Source of the DNA: Ruminococcaceae bacterium UBA5295
GTDB lineage: Bacteria; Bacillota; Clostridia; Oscillospirales; Acutalibacteraceae
Length of the DNA stretch: 42,342 nt
Assembly (NCBI GenBank): GCA_002411365.1
Contig: DHSD01000022.1
Span: 63,962 to 106,303, forward strand
Direction: 5' to 3'
Each line of letters starts with the position of its first letter. Within the stretch, counting starts at the first letter, position 1. The position numbers were made by a program, and so were the translations under genes. This document shows positions 31,674 through 39,102 of the stretch, piece after piece. Under the pieces are notes generated by a model. It was not told where the DNA came from and made no database searches. It saw only the letters and a list, made by a program, of their open reading frames with translations.

Positions 31674-33707
31674 TCAGTCGCCCTGCAGCGCTTCATAGCC
31701 TTCTTCGCCCGTGCGTATCTTAACGGCATTCTCCACATCATACACAAATATTTTGCCGTCGCCGATATGGCCGGTGTAAAGGACTTTTTTCGCTGTCTCA
31801 ACAACATCCCGCACGGGCACTTTTGCAATCACCATATCGACCTGCACCTTCGGCAGCAGGTTGACTTCCGTAGAAACTCCGCGGTAGAATTCAGGCCGGC
31901 CCTTCTGAGCCCCGAAGCCCAGCACATGCGTTACAGTCATTCCTGTAATGCCAATATTATTCATCGCCGACTTGAATTTCTCAAACCTGCCTTCTTTCAT
32001 CAGCACAGTAACTTTCGTAAGCTTAACAGCATTGCGCACAGCAGGAGCTGATTTTGCGGATTCATCCACAACTACCGGCACAGCTTTCTCGGCGCTCACC
32101 GGCTTCTCTGCTTTTTCGGCATCAGGGTGCATTTTAAAATTCTTGAATCTTTCAAGCTGCTTAATATCAGCGTCATCACTTGAAACTTCGTCAAGCTCGC
32201 AGCGTATCAGCTGTGTGTCAGGATAGGCAAGAACGCCCATTTCAGGTATGTCAAGGCCTTCAAGCTCAACTTCCGGGTCTACACGCAATCCCCACGTTTT
32301 GTCGAGTATGCGGAAAAACAGGTAAGATACACCGAAACCCCAAACGAACAGCATTGCCACAGCTATAAGCTGCGCCACAAGCTGAGAGGCATCGCCGTAG
32401 AAAAGGCCCCTAACTCCTCCCGGCACACCGTTAAGGCCGTCGCCGTATTTTCCGTCTGCAAACAACCCGACTGAAATAACTCCCCAAAGTCCGTTCACGC
32501 AGTGCACCGATATTGCCCCAACCGGGTCATCAATTTTCAACTTGTTTTCCACAAAAGGAACGGCAGCGCATACAAGCAGCCCTGCGACAAAACCAATGAT
32601 GAATGCCGAAGCCCCATCAACGAAGGCGCACGGTGCGGTAATGGCAACAAGGCCCGCAAGGCAGCCGTTCGCCGTCATCGAAGGGTCCGGCTTGCCATAC
32701 TTGCCCCACATGTAAAACATGGCAACAAGGCCCGCAATCGCCCCGGAAATCATGGTGTTCGTCGCAACAACGGAGAGCCTGAAATCTGAAGCATTCAGTG
32801 TCGAGCCCGCATTGAATGCGAACCAGCAGAAAAACAGCACTATGGTCCCGATAATTGCCATTGGGATATCGTGGCCGGGGAACGCCCGTGACGTCCCGTC
32901 CTTTTTGAACTTCCCGATTCTCGGCCCTATGACGAGCGCACCGGCAAGCGCCAGCATGCCGCCCATAGAATGCACAACAGCAGAGCCCGCAAAGTCAACG
33001 ACGCCATGGCCAAGGCCAAAGTTCTTGCCAAGAGTCGAGAGCCAGCCGCCGCCCCATACCCAGTTGGCAAAAAGCGGGTACAGGAACATTGAAATAAAGA
33101 AAGAAGTTATTACGACGGCTGAGTATTTCACGCGCTCTGCCATTGCGCCCGTAGGTATCGTGACGGTCGTATCCATGAACACCATCTGGAAGAAGAAAAG
33201 GGCATAAATACCTGCATCATATGTGCCGTTAAGGCAGAAGCCCTTATACCCGAGTATACCACCGAAACCGGGTATGCTCAGCATGCCGTTCAGCGCCGCG
33301 CCACCAGACCCAAGGCCCGCGGCACCGCCTGAGCCGCCCATCTGCAGTGCAAAGCCCACAAGGAAATAGCCGACAGCACCAACAAGAAAGACCATGAAGT
33401 TCATCGTCATGGTGTGAGCCGCGTTCTTCGCCCTGCAGAACCCCGTTTCAACCATGGCAAAACCGCACTGGAAAAAGAATACCAGGAAGGCGCAAATCAT
33501 AATCCATATATAATTTGCGCCTAAATACGCTTTGTTGGCCGTCGAGGCCACGCCTTTCAGCGTTTCGCTGCCTTTTACGGCTGCATATGTCGCGCCCGTC
33601 GGGTCTGCAGCATTATGGGTGTGCACATCATTGAAAACAATTACGGCCATCACGGCCAGCACAAGCAGGATTCCAACGACGGCAAGGCCCTTTTTATGTT
33701 TTTTCAT
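31674..33707 (-). CDS. Ammonium transporter fused to a C-terminal PII domain
   Basis: A 677-residue fusion. Residues about 45-470 are a complete Amt channel: AFLVFFFQCGFAMVETGFCR, GAMAERVKYSAVV, and the twin pore histidines in GSAVVHSMGG and ISVHCVNGLWG. A linker with an Ala/Lys/Val-rich low-complexity part (about 525-555) follows. Residues 563-677 are a PII (GlnK/GlnB) domain: LTKVTVLMKEGRFEKFKSAM, GFGAQKGRPEFYRG, and the ATP-binding TGHIGDGKIFVYDVENA with RTGEE. In the T-loop, Tyr46 is kept but the uridylylation Tyr51 is replaced by Thr (YRGVSTEV). In most bacteria GlnK is a separate protein that plugs AmtB; here it is tethered. It lies 21 nt after the small membrane protein gene. Confidence 0.95.
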   Translation of the reverse strand: MKKHKKGLAVVGILLVLAVMAVIVFNDVHTHNAADPTGATYAAVKGSETLKGVASTANKAYLGANYIWIMICAFLVFFFQCGFAMVETGFCRAKNAAHTMTMNFMVFLVGAVGYFLVGFALQMGGSGGAAGLGSGGAALNGMLSIPGFGGILGYKGFCLNGTYDAGIYALFFFQMVFMDTTVTIPTGAMAERVKYSAVVITSFFISMFLYPLFANWVWGGGWLSTLGKNFGLGHGVVDFAGSAVVHSMGGMLALAGALVIGPRIGKFKKDGTSRAFPGHDIPMAIIGTIVLFFCWFAFNAGSTLNASDFRLSVVATNTMISGAIAGLVAMFYMWGKYGKPDPSMTANGCLAGLVAITAPCAFVDGASAFIIGFVAGLLVCAAVPFVENKLKIDDPVGAISVHCVNGLWGVISVGLFADGKYGDGLNGVPGGVRGLFYGDASQLVAQLIAVAMLFVWGFGVSYLFFRILDKTWGLRVDPEVELEGLDIPEMGVLAYPDTQLIRCELDEVSSDDADIKQLERFKNFKMHPDAEKAEKPVSAEKAVPVVVDESAKSAPAVRNAVKLTKVTVLMKEGRFEKFKSAMNNIGITGMTVTHVLGFGAQKGRPEFYRGVSTEVNLLPKVQVDMVIAKVPVRDVVETAKKVLYTGHIGDGKIFVYDVENAVKIRTGEEGYEALQGD

Positions 33708-33728
33708 GAGTTCCTATCCCTCCACTGT

Positions 33729-34037
33729 TCAGACTTTATGTTTATGGTTTTTCCTGAAATTGTCCCAGGAAAAGGTCGAATCCGGCCTGTAGACCTCAGC
33801 CTTCAGTTTCCGGACAGAAAAAAAATACCTTATGCCGAGATAAAGTATCACCACACCAAATACTGCTCCCGGCACCTGGCATGACAAAACTGGAAAATAA
33901 ATTCCTTCTGTAAAGCTTGCAATACTGAACGCAGCCCCCGCAAGCGCAATGAGAACCGAAAGCACATAAAGTGCGGAAATGGAAATCAATTTTTCTTTTC
34001 CGCATTTCCTGCCGCGTTTGTTTTCTGCAGCATTCAT
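33729..34037 (-). CDS. Small two-helix membrane protein upstream of amt-PII
   Basis: I do not recognise a family. The 102-residue product has a basic N terminus (MNAAENKRGRKCGKEK), two membrane segments (about 19-42 and 54-73, the latter followed by VRKLKAEVYRP) and a hydrophilic C-terminal tail ending in NHKHKV. Both ends are predicted cytoplasmic. The start ATG at 34037 follows GGAAGGAAGG at slightly long spacing. It is the first gene of the amt unit, 21 nt before the transporter, so a role in ammonium transport or its control is likely by context only. Upstream is a terminator-bearing leader. Confidence 0.7.
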   Translation of the reverse strand: MNAAENKRGRKCGKEKLISISALYVLSVLIALAGAAFSIASFTEGIYFPVLSCQVPGAVFGVVILYLGIRYFFSVRKLKAEVYRPDSTFSWDNFRKNHKHKV

Positions 34038-34066
34038 AAGAGCAGACCTTCCTTCCGTGATTTTCT

Positions 34067-34078
34067 ATCAGCGCTGAT
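34067..34078. promoter_or_regulatory. Perfect 12-bp palindrome before the amt unit
   Basis: ATCAGCGCTGAT sits between the leader terminator and the ribosome binding site of the small membrane protein. It could be an operator or part of an alternative RNA fold; nothing identifies the ligand or protein. Confidence 0.4.
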
Positions 34079-34082
34079 GCAT

Positions 34083-34132
34083 AAAAATAACAAAGGTGTT
34101 CACGGCTGCCAAGCAACCCTGAACACCTTTGT
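34083..34132 (-). terminator. Terminator hairpin in the leader of the amt unit
   Basis: A perfect 13-bp stem (34120-34132 with 34090-34102) continues, after one G-G mismatch, into a 6-bp upper stem with a 3-nt loop. The minus-strand 3' side is TTATTTTTAT. It lies 46 nt before the first start codon of the unit, where an attenuator would be. Confidence 0.75.
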
Positions 34133-34400
34133 TCTTAGCTTTAAGTATACACATTTCTTGCAAAAATGCAATAGCTGATACATAAAACTTCAAAAAATTT
34201 TAATTTACAAATTTTTGCCATCCTGCCAGCCAATCGGTACAGCATTTTAAATCCCTGCTTTTTTTCAGCCTTTCCCCTCCCGTGGCAATCCAAGTCAGCT
34301 GATATTCCAGGCCTGAAGCGGTATTCTCCACGTGGTGGTATGATTTCATTATATGCGGCAGCCTCTTTTATGTCTCTCCAAACCGCCACATTTACCGCTT
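34083..34400 (-). ncRNA. Candidate leader RNA or small RNA before the amt unit
   Basis: About 315 nt between an extended -10 promoter (34405-34413, minus strand) and the terminator at 34083-34132. AAGCGGTA (34393-34400) and TACCGCTT (34316-34323) are perfectly complementary and would close a 69-nt domain right at the predicted 5' end; CGTGG/CCACG and TTGCA/TGCAA offer further helices. An 82-codon frame (34141-34389, GTG start) spans much of it and ends 8 nt before the terminator, so a small protein cannot be excluded. A second possible promoter (TTGCAT, 16 nt, TATACT at 34144-34171) would give only the terminator hairpin. I match it to no known riboswitch class. Confidence 0.4.
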
Positions 34401-34404
34401 TTCG

Positions 34405-34413
34405 ATTATAGCA
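34405..34413 (-). promoter_or_regulatory. Extended -10 promoter for the amt leader
   Basis: On the minus strand TGCTATAAT (TGnTATAAT) predicts a start near 34398. No clear -35. The AT-rich sequence 34414-34499 upstream of it has an 8-bp inverted repeat AAATTATT/AATAATTT (34458-34477) and no gene. Confidence 0.45.
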
Positions 34414-34499
34414 ATAAATCTTTGGGATAATGTGCTTTATTATTATGAATATTTCACAAATTATTATGCAATAATTTTAGGCATACAAGCGGGCAAAAA

Positions 34500-34521
34500 A
34501 AAGTGCCGTGCACGGCACTTT
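34500..34521 (-). terminator. Terminator of the feo operon
   Basis: A 22-bp perfect palindrome: stem AAAGTGCCG/CGGCACTTT with the tetraloop TGCA, followed on the minus strand by a T7-T8 run. It lies 28 nt beyond the stop of the FeoB accessory peptide. A second palindrome, TTCCGTGCACGGAA (34527-34540), stands between the stop and this hairpin and repeats the core CCGTGCACGG. Confidence 0.9.
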
Positions 34522-34549
34522 AAGAGTTCCGTGCACGGAAAATGGTTTT

Positions 34550-34747
34550 TTATTGGCCGCCGTTATTTTTTCTGCGTTTGCACGCGTTGCTGTACGGGCA
34601 CGATGAACATTCACCGTTGCAGTTTTCATTGCGGTGCTTCACTGAATGCCGTATGGCGAAAAACAGCAAAACCGCTACAACAGCAATTATGATATAATCC
34701 AGAGACTTCAAACCGTACTTCCTGTTCTGCCGCACTCTGCAGCCCAT
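34550..34747 (-). CDS. FeoB-associated Cys-rich membrane peptide
   Basis: A 65-residue peptide of the FeoB-associated Cys-rich family. It has one membrane helix (about residues 17-32, DYIIIAVVAVLLFFAI), then a basic stretch and the cysteine cluster CNGECSSCPYSNACKRR. Such peptides are found after feoB in Firmicutes and are thought to help ferrous iron handling; the mechanism is not established. The ATG at 34747 has only a weak ribosome binding site. A TTG at 34711 (MKSLDYIIIAVV), 8 nt after AGGA, is a realistic alternative. It is 25 nt behind feoB and is the last gene of feoAB. Confidence 0.85.
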   Translation of the reverse strand: MGCRVRQNRKYGLKSLDYIIIAVVAVLLFFAIRHSVKHRNENCNGECSSCPYSNACKRRKNNGGQ

Positions 34748-34772
34748 TATTTTATATCATTTCTTAATCCAG

Positions 34773-36776
34773 TCAAACGAAAAGCAGACCGATGTGGTAG
34801 ACAATAAACGCTGCTATCCACGCCACGCCGCATTGGTAAAGGACAACACCAACGGCGCTTTTCACACTGTTAAGCTCGCTGCGCACGGCATTGATTGCTG
34901 CAACACACGGCGTATAAAGCAATGTAAATATAAGGAATGAAAAAGCCGTGAGCGGTGAGAAGATTTTTGCGAGGGCGCTGCCAAGTGCCCCCGTATTTGT
35001 GCCTGTCAGCACTGCCAACGTGCTTATGACAGCTTCCTTTGCAGTAAAGCCGGCTATCAGCGCTGTAGAAGCACGCCAGTCTCCAAATCCAAGCGGGGCG
35101 AAAATCGGCGCTATGAAGGTTCCTATCGCGGCAAGCATACTGTCCTGGCTTGATGTAACTACATTGAAACGCGCATCGAACGTCTGGAGGAACCATATTA
35201 TAATTGTTGCCGTAAAAATGACTGTAAATGCGCGCACGAGAAAATCTTTTGCCTTGTCCCATGCAAGGCGCAGCACTGTTTTCACGCTCGGCATGCGGTA
35301 ATTCGGAAGCTCCATTACAAACGGAACCGGATTGCCGTAAAATATAGTCGACTTCATGAGCAATGCGCTTATAATGCCTATCATTATGCCGAAAAGGTAA
35401 ATAATAATCATTACAAGCGGGGCATTGCGCGGAAAAAATGCCGCCGCAAATACGGCATAAATCGGCAGCTTTGCGCTGCAGCTCATAAACGGTGTCAAAA
35501 ATACAGTCATCTTGTGGTCGCGCTCGCTTGACAATGTACGCGACGACATAATCGCCGGCACCGAACAGCCGAACCCGATAAGCATCGGTACAAAGCTTCT
35601 GCCCGAAAGCCCTATCTTCCGCAAGGGCTTATCCATCACAAACGCAATGCGCGCCATATAACCGCTGTCTTCCAGAATTGACAGAAAAATAAAAAGCACC
35701 ACAATAATCGGCAGGAACTGGAGCACACTCCCTATCCCCATGAAAACGCCGTTGATTATGAGCGATTTTACTACGGGGTTTATCCCGTAAGCTGTGAGGG
35801 CACTGGCAACAGCCGCCGTAAGTGCATCGATTCCATCTGAGAGAAGGTTGCACAGGAATTTGCCTATCACGCCGAAAGTCAGCCAGAAGATAAGTACCAT
35901 AATGGCGATGAAAATCGGAATGGCGGTGAATTTCCCCGTAAGTATCCTGTCAATGCGCACGCTGCGCTTATGCTCCTTAGACTCACCCATCCGCACTACC
36001 GTTGCCGCACAGAGCTTCTCAATGAACGAGTAGCGCATGTCTGCAAGGGCTGCCTCACGGTCGGTACCGAGCTCATTCTCCATCTCCGTGATATCGTGCC
36101 CTATCATTTCAATCTCATTCTGTGAAAGCGCCAAAGCCTTTTCCATGGGTTTGTCGCCTTCAACAAGCTTTGTTGCAACAAAGCGCGGCGGCACATGTAT
36201 CCGCTGGGCGTGATCCTCAATCATATGCGCTATCGAGTGAATCGTCCTGTGTACGGCACCGCTGCAGAAATCCTGCCTTTTTGGCAGGCGCCGGTTTCGC
36301 GCCGTGTCAATAGCGGCGTCTATCAGATCCTCGATTCCTTCGTTTTTGCTGGCGCTTATAGGGATAACCGGCACACCGAGCTGCTCCTGAAGTTCTTTTA
36401 CCTTCACAGTCCCGCCGTTTGCCTTTACTTCATCCATCATATTAAGCGCAATCACCATTGGAATGTCCAGTTCGATAAGCTGCATACTCAAATAGAGATT
36501 CCGTTCAATATTTGTGGCATCCACAATGTCTATTATCCCATCAGGATGCTCTTTTAGCAGAAAATCGCGGGTGACAATTTCTTCGCTTGTGTATGGCGAA
36601 AGTGAGTAAATCCCCGGCAGGTCAACTACCGTTGCGGAATTATGGCCCCGTATAACGCCGTCTTTGCGCTCTACGGTGACGCCGGGAAAATTGCCAACAT
36701 GCTGGTTTGAACCTGTAATCTGGTTAAACAAAGTTGTCTTGCCGCAGTTCTGGTTCCCCGCTAAGGCAAAAATCAT
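34773..36776 (-). CDS. feoB: Ferrous iron transporter FeoB
   Basis: FeoB is the inner-membrane Fe2+ importer with an N-terminal G domain. The 667-residue product has G1 GNQNCGKTTLFNQITG, G2/switch I region GNFPGVTVERK, G3 VVDLPGIYSLSP, G4 ALNMMDE and the GDI helices to about residue 250. The membrane domain follows with the Gate repeats (IPIFIAIMVLIFWLTF, and the conserved Cys in MLIGFGCSVPAIMSSRT and FMSCSAKLPIYA). Length is typical of Clostridial FeoB. The start is 6 nt after the feoA stop. Iron uptake fits the Fe-S-rich fermentation enzymes of this genome. Confidence 0.97.
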   Translation of the reverse strand: MIFALAGNQNCGKTTLFNQITGSNQHVGNFPGVTVERKDGVIRGHNSATVVDLPGIYSLSPYTSEEIVTRDFLLKEHPDGIIDIVDATNIERNLYLSMQLIELDIPMVIALNMMDEVKANGGTVKVKELQEQLGVPVIPISASKNEGIEDLIDAAIDTARNRRLPKRQDFCSGAVHRTIHSIAHMIEDHAQRIHVPPRFVATKLVEGDKPMEKALALSQNEIEMIGHDITEMENELGTDREAALADMRYSFIEKLCAATVVRMGESKEHKRSVRIDRILTGKFTAIPIFIAIMVLIFWLTFGVIGKFLCNLLSDGIDALTAAVASALTAYGINPVVKSLIINGVFMGIGSVLQFLPIIVVLFIFLSILEDSGYMARIAFVMDKPLRKIGLSGRSFVPMLIGFGCSVPAIMSSRTLSSERDHKMTVFLTPFMSCSAKLPIYAVFAAAFFPRNAPLVMIIIYLFGIMIGIISALLMKSTIFYGNPVPFVMELPNYRMPSVKTVLRLAWDKAKDFLVRAFTVIFTATIIIWFLQTFDARFNVVTSSQDSMLAAIGTFIAPIFAPLGFGDWRASTALIAGFTAKEAVISTLAVLTGTNTGALGSALAKIFSPLTAFSFLIFTLLYTPCVAAINAVRSELNSVKSAVGVVLYQCGVAWIAAFIVYHIGLLFV

Positions 36777-36782
36777 CTGCTG

Positions 36783-37013
36783 TCACCCCTCAACTATTAT
36801 ATTTTTGGCATCATCAAGCCGCAGCGTAAGTTCATAGCCGCGCAGCTGAATCTCGATTGGGTCGCCCATTGGCGCAACTTTGCGCACCATGACTTCTATA
36901 TGCGGAGTAAGGCCCATGTCAAGCAGATGGCGTCTCAGCGCACCCTCCCCCTTTACCTGAGTGATTTTTGCTTTTTCCCCGATTGGCAATGTGTCGAGCG
37001 TTTTTTCTGCCAT
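36783..37013 (-). CDS. feoA: Ferrous iron transport protein FeoA
   Basis: FeoA is a small SH3-like cytoplasmic protein needed for FeoB activity. The 76-residue product has the family pattern LPIGEKAKITQVKGEGALRR, LLDMGLTPHIEVMVRKVAPM, GDPIEIQLRGYELTLR. It is a single-domain FeoA, first gene of the feoA-feoB-accessory unit. The ATG at 37013 follows GAGGGG. The promoter region at 37057-37108 has a palindrome placed to block transcription, so repression under iron-replete conditions is likely. Confidence 0.95.
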   Translation of the reverse strand: MAEKTLDTLPIGEKAKITQVKGEGALRRHLLDMGLTPHIEVMVRKVAPMGDPIEIQLRGYELTLRLDDAKNIIVEG

Positions 37014-37056
37014 ATCGTCCCCTCTTTTCTTCTCGGCTCCCGGCCGTATTTAATGA

Positions 37057-37108
37057 GTTAGCCTTAACTAACACGTATATTATATTCCCGCATAAGCCAG
37101 TTTGTCAA
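37057..37108 (-). promoter_or_regulatory. feoA promoter with DtxR-like operator
   Basis: On the minus strand TTGACA (37103-37108), an 18-nt spacer and TATAAT (37079-37084) form a consensus promoter. Six nt downstream of the -10 box lies GTTAG-N6-CTAAC (37057-37072), covering the expected start point. The word TTAGCCTTAAC resembles boxes of DtxR/IdeR-type metal repressors. Family assignment of the regulator is inference. Confidence 0.65.
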
Positions 37109-37165
37109 CCACATATTTTGCATTTCTTCAGAAGTCCGGATTTTACCTTTACATATACATAAAAA

Positions 37166-37190
37166 TGCCATGCCAGAGCGTGGCATGGCA
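37166..37190 (-). terminator. Terminator after ldh
   Basis: A perfect 10-bp stem TGCCATGCCA/TGGCATGGCA with a 5-nt loop and a T5 run on the minus strand, 22 nt beyond the ldh stop. Confidence 0.85.
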
Positions 37191-37212
37191 AAATATGTGA
37201 TGAGATTTTTTA

Positions 37213-38157
37213 TTAAATGTGAAAATTGTCGAGCACTTTGCGCAGTGACTGCGCCGAAGACTCAAGTTTGTGCTGCTCGTCGCTGTTCAACTGAATATCC
37301 ACAACTTTTTCTGCACCACCGCTTCCGACTACCGTCGGCACGCTTATGCAGATGTTGTGGAGGCCATAATGGCCCTCGATAAGGCTCGAAACAGGGATTA
37401 TAGAGTGCTCATCGCGCAGTATACATTCCGCAATGCGGCGAACCGACATGGCAATGCCGTAATAGGTAGAACCCTTTTTCTTAATAATCTCATACGCGCT
37501 GTTGCGCACATCGTCGCCAAGTTTTTTCATAAAGTCATGGCATTTGTGGCAGTCGCACTGGTGGCAGAAATCGTAAATTCCAACGCCGGAAATGTTTGCG
37601 CTGCTCCCTACTATAAGCTCGCTGTCGCCGTGCTCGCCGATAATGAAAGCATGGATGCTGTGGCTGTCCACTTTCAGGTGGCAGCTAAGCAGGTAGCGCA
37701 GGCGGGCGGTGTCAAGCACCGTCCCTGTGCCAATTACACGGTTAGCCGGAAACCCCGAAATCTTAAGCGCCGCATATGTGAGGATATCCACCGGATTTGC
37801 AACTATCATGAGTGTGCATTCGCTGTTGTGCTTAACGATTTCCGGTATTATCTGGCGGAAAATGCCGATATTTTTGCCCGCGAGGTCGAGTCTTGTTTCA
37901 CCCGGTTTCTGGCTTGCGCCCGCTGTGATTATCACTATGCCGCAGTCGGAAATATCTTCATAGCTGCCCGCGTGTATCTCCATCGGGTTTGAGAATGGTA
38001 TGCCATGGCTTAAGTCCATTGCCTCGCCTTCCGCACGCGCCGTGTTTGTATCTATCAGCACGATTTCGGAAAAAAGGCCGCTCTGCATGAGGCTGAACGC
38101 CGAGCTTGAGCCAACAAAACCACATCCTATGATTGCGCATTTCCTGTTGTCTACCAT
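37213..38157 (-). CDS. ldh: L-lactate dehydrogenase
   Basis: LDH reduces pyruvate to L-lactate and regenerates NAD+. The 314-residue product has the NAD motif IIGCGFVGSSSAFSLM, LIDTNTARAEGEAMDLSHG, the substrate loop TAGASQKPGETRLDL, NPVDILTYAALKISG with VIGTGTVLDTARLR, and the catalytic His in IIGEHGDSELI. The Gln of ASQKPG at the specificity position (Arg in malate dehydrogenases) supports lactate rather than malate. The ATG is 7 nt after the AlkD-like gene, so the two form one unit with a common promoter. A terminator follows. Confidence 0.93.
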   Translation of the reverse strand: MVDNRKCAIIGCGFVGSSSAFSLMQSGLFSEIVLIDTNTARAEGEAMDLSHGIPFSNPMEIHAGSYEDISDCGIVIITAGASQKPGETRLDLAGKNIGIFRQIIPEIVKHNSECTLMIVANPVDILTYAALKISGFPANRVIGTGTVLDTARLRYLLSCHLKVDSHSIHAFIIGEHGDSELIVGSSANISGVGIYDFCHQCDCHKCHDFMKKLGDDVRNSAYEIIKKKGSTYYGIAMSVRRIAECILRDEHSIIPVSSLIEGHYGLHNICISVPTVVGSGGAEKVVDIQLNSDEQHKLESSAQSLRKVLDNFHI

Positions 38158-38164
38158 AAATCAA

Positions 38165-38878
38165 TCACCTTTTTACCTTTCTCTTCATCAGGCGTATCGA
38201 CTGCTTTGTTTCATCGCTTACGCATCTTGACTCAATTATTTTCTGGAGTGCCTTATTATACGTCCAATCATCGAGCCTACTGCTGTACAGATATTCCACC
38301 GTGCGCTTCGGGAACTTTAAAAAGCACATGGAAACGGCCCACGCAACTGCCATTTTAGCATAATACCCGTCATGCTTTATCCCATCATAGTTGCTGAACA
38401 GCCTGCCGAGATATCCTTCAGAAATAAAAAAGTCCATCGAGGCGGTAACGGCAAACCTTACTGCAAATTCACCCTCCGCCGAGAAATACCGTTCTATAAA
38501 CCTGAAAGACCGCTCCTTATTTTTTTTAAGGAAGGTTAATGTCGAAGTGCAGCTGTCGCATACGGCCCAGCTCCTGATTTTAGGCACAAAAGCCGCTGTG
38601 CGCCGGAGGCTCTCTTCATATGGCATCTCCGCATAGCCTGTTACAAGGCCCTCAACCATCGCCTCTTCCATTGTATCTTCACGCGCTTCATCAAGGAAGC
38701 GCCTCCAGTCGCCTTTCGCAATCTGCTTTGCAGTCTGTCGCAGGCGCTGCATACGCACGCCGATTATCTTTTCACCCGGGATAATGCGCCGCTGGAATTC
38801 CGCGTATTTTTCTTCGCGGAATAAACACAGATATTCCATAAAAGATGAATAGCTGGTATAATTGAAGCATTCGGACAT
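38165..38878 (-). CDS. AlkD-like DNA alkylation repair protein
   Basis: AlkC/AlkD-type proteins are HEAT-repeat DNA glycosylases that remove alkylated purines. The 237-residue, almost all-helical product has the family stretches KYAEFQRRIIPGEKIIGVRMQ near the N terminus, GYAEMPYEESL, RSWAVCDSCTSTL (the WxxxD region of the binding cleft) and FAVRFAVTASMDFF, HDGYYAKMAVAWAVSMCFLK and RLDDWTYNKALQKIIESR. These match the pfam DNA_alkylation pattern; glycosylase activity is not proven. A GGAGG box precedes the ATG at 38878. It leads the unit with ldh, an unexpected pair. Nested dyads overlap its promoter. Confidence 0.85.
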   Translation of the reverse strand: MSECFNYTSYSSFMEYLCLFREEKYAEFQRRIIPGEKIIGVRMQRLRQTAKQIAKGDWRRFLDEAREDTMEEAMVEGLVTGYAEMPYEESLRRTAAFVPKIRSWAVCDSCTSTLTFLKKNKERSFRFIERYFSAEGEFAVRFAVTASMDFFISEGYLGRLFSNYDGIKHDGYYAKMAVAWAVSMCFLKFPKRTVEYLYSSRLDDWTYNKALQKIIESRCVSDETKQSIRLMKRKVKR

Positions 38879-38900
38879 ATTATTCCTCCGAATTGGGGAT

Positions 38901-38957
38901 AACAGTAATTGTAATTATTACTGTTTACAATTATACGCATTTTTTTAAAAAAGGCAA
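38901..38957 (-). promoter_or_regulatory. alkD-ldh promoter with nested dyad operators
   Basis: On the minus strand TTGCCT (38952-38957), a 16-nt spacer and TATAAT (38930-38935). Directly downstream are two overlapping inverted repeats: AACAGTAAT-N7-ATTACTGTT (38901-38925, arms perfect) and TTGTAA-N10-TTACAA (38909-38930, arms perfect). They cover the start point, as repressor operators do. Neither fits the Rex or CcpA consensus. Confidence 0.65.
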
Positions 38958-39014
38958 TAGCCGCACGCATGGCCCTGCCGGAACATAAAGTCCGCATAAA
39001 ACGACCGCACGGCA

Positions 39015-39043
39015 TTGACATATCGTTTATTATACTATATAGT
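39015..39043 (+). promoter_or_regulatory. Promoter for the SGNH hydrolase gene
   Basis: TTGACA (39015-39020), a 17-nt spacer and TATAGT (39038-39043), followed by a leader of about 53 nt to the ATG at 39103. Confidence 0.75.
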
Positions 39044-39102
39044 TTTTAATATTAGATAACAAAGTATTACGGATTGTAGGCAGCTTATGGAGGTATTCCA
39101 AA

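Noticed and set aside
34141..34389. 82-codon minus-strand frame ending 8 nt before a terminator
   Set aside because: It starts with GTG without a convincing ribosome binding site and the product has no recognisable pattern. I treat the region as a candidate leader RNA, but the frame is mentioned there because its end position next to the terminator is suspicious.
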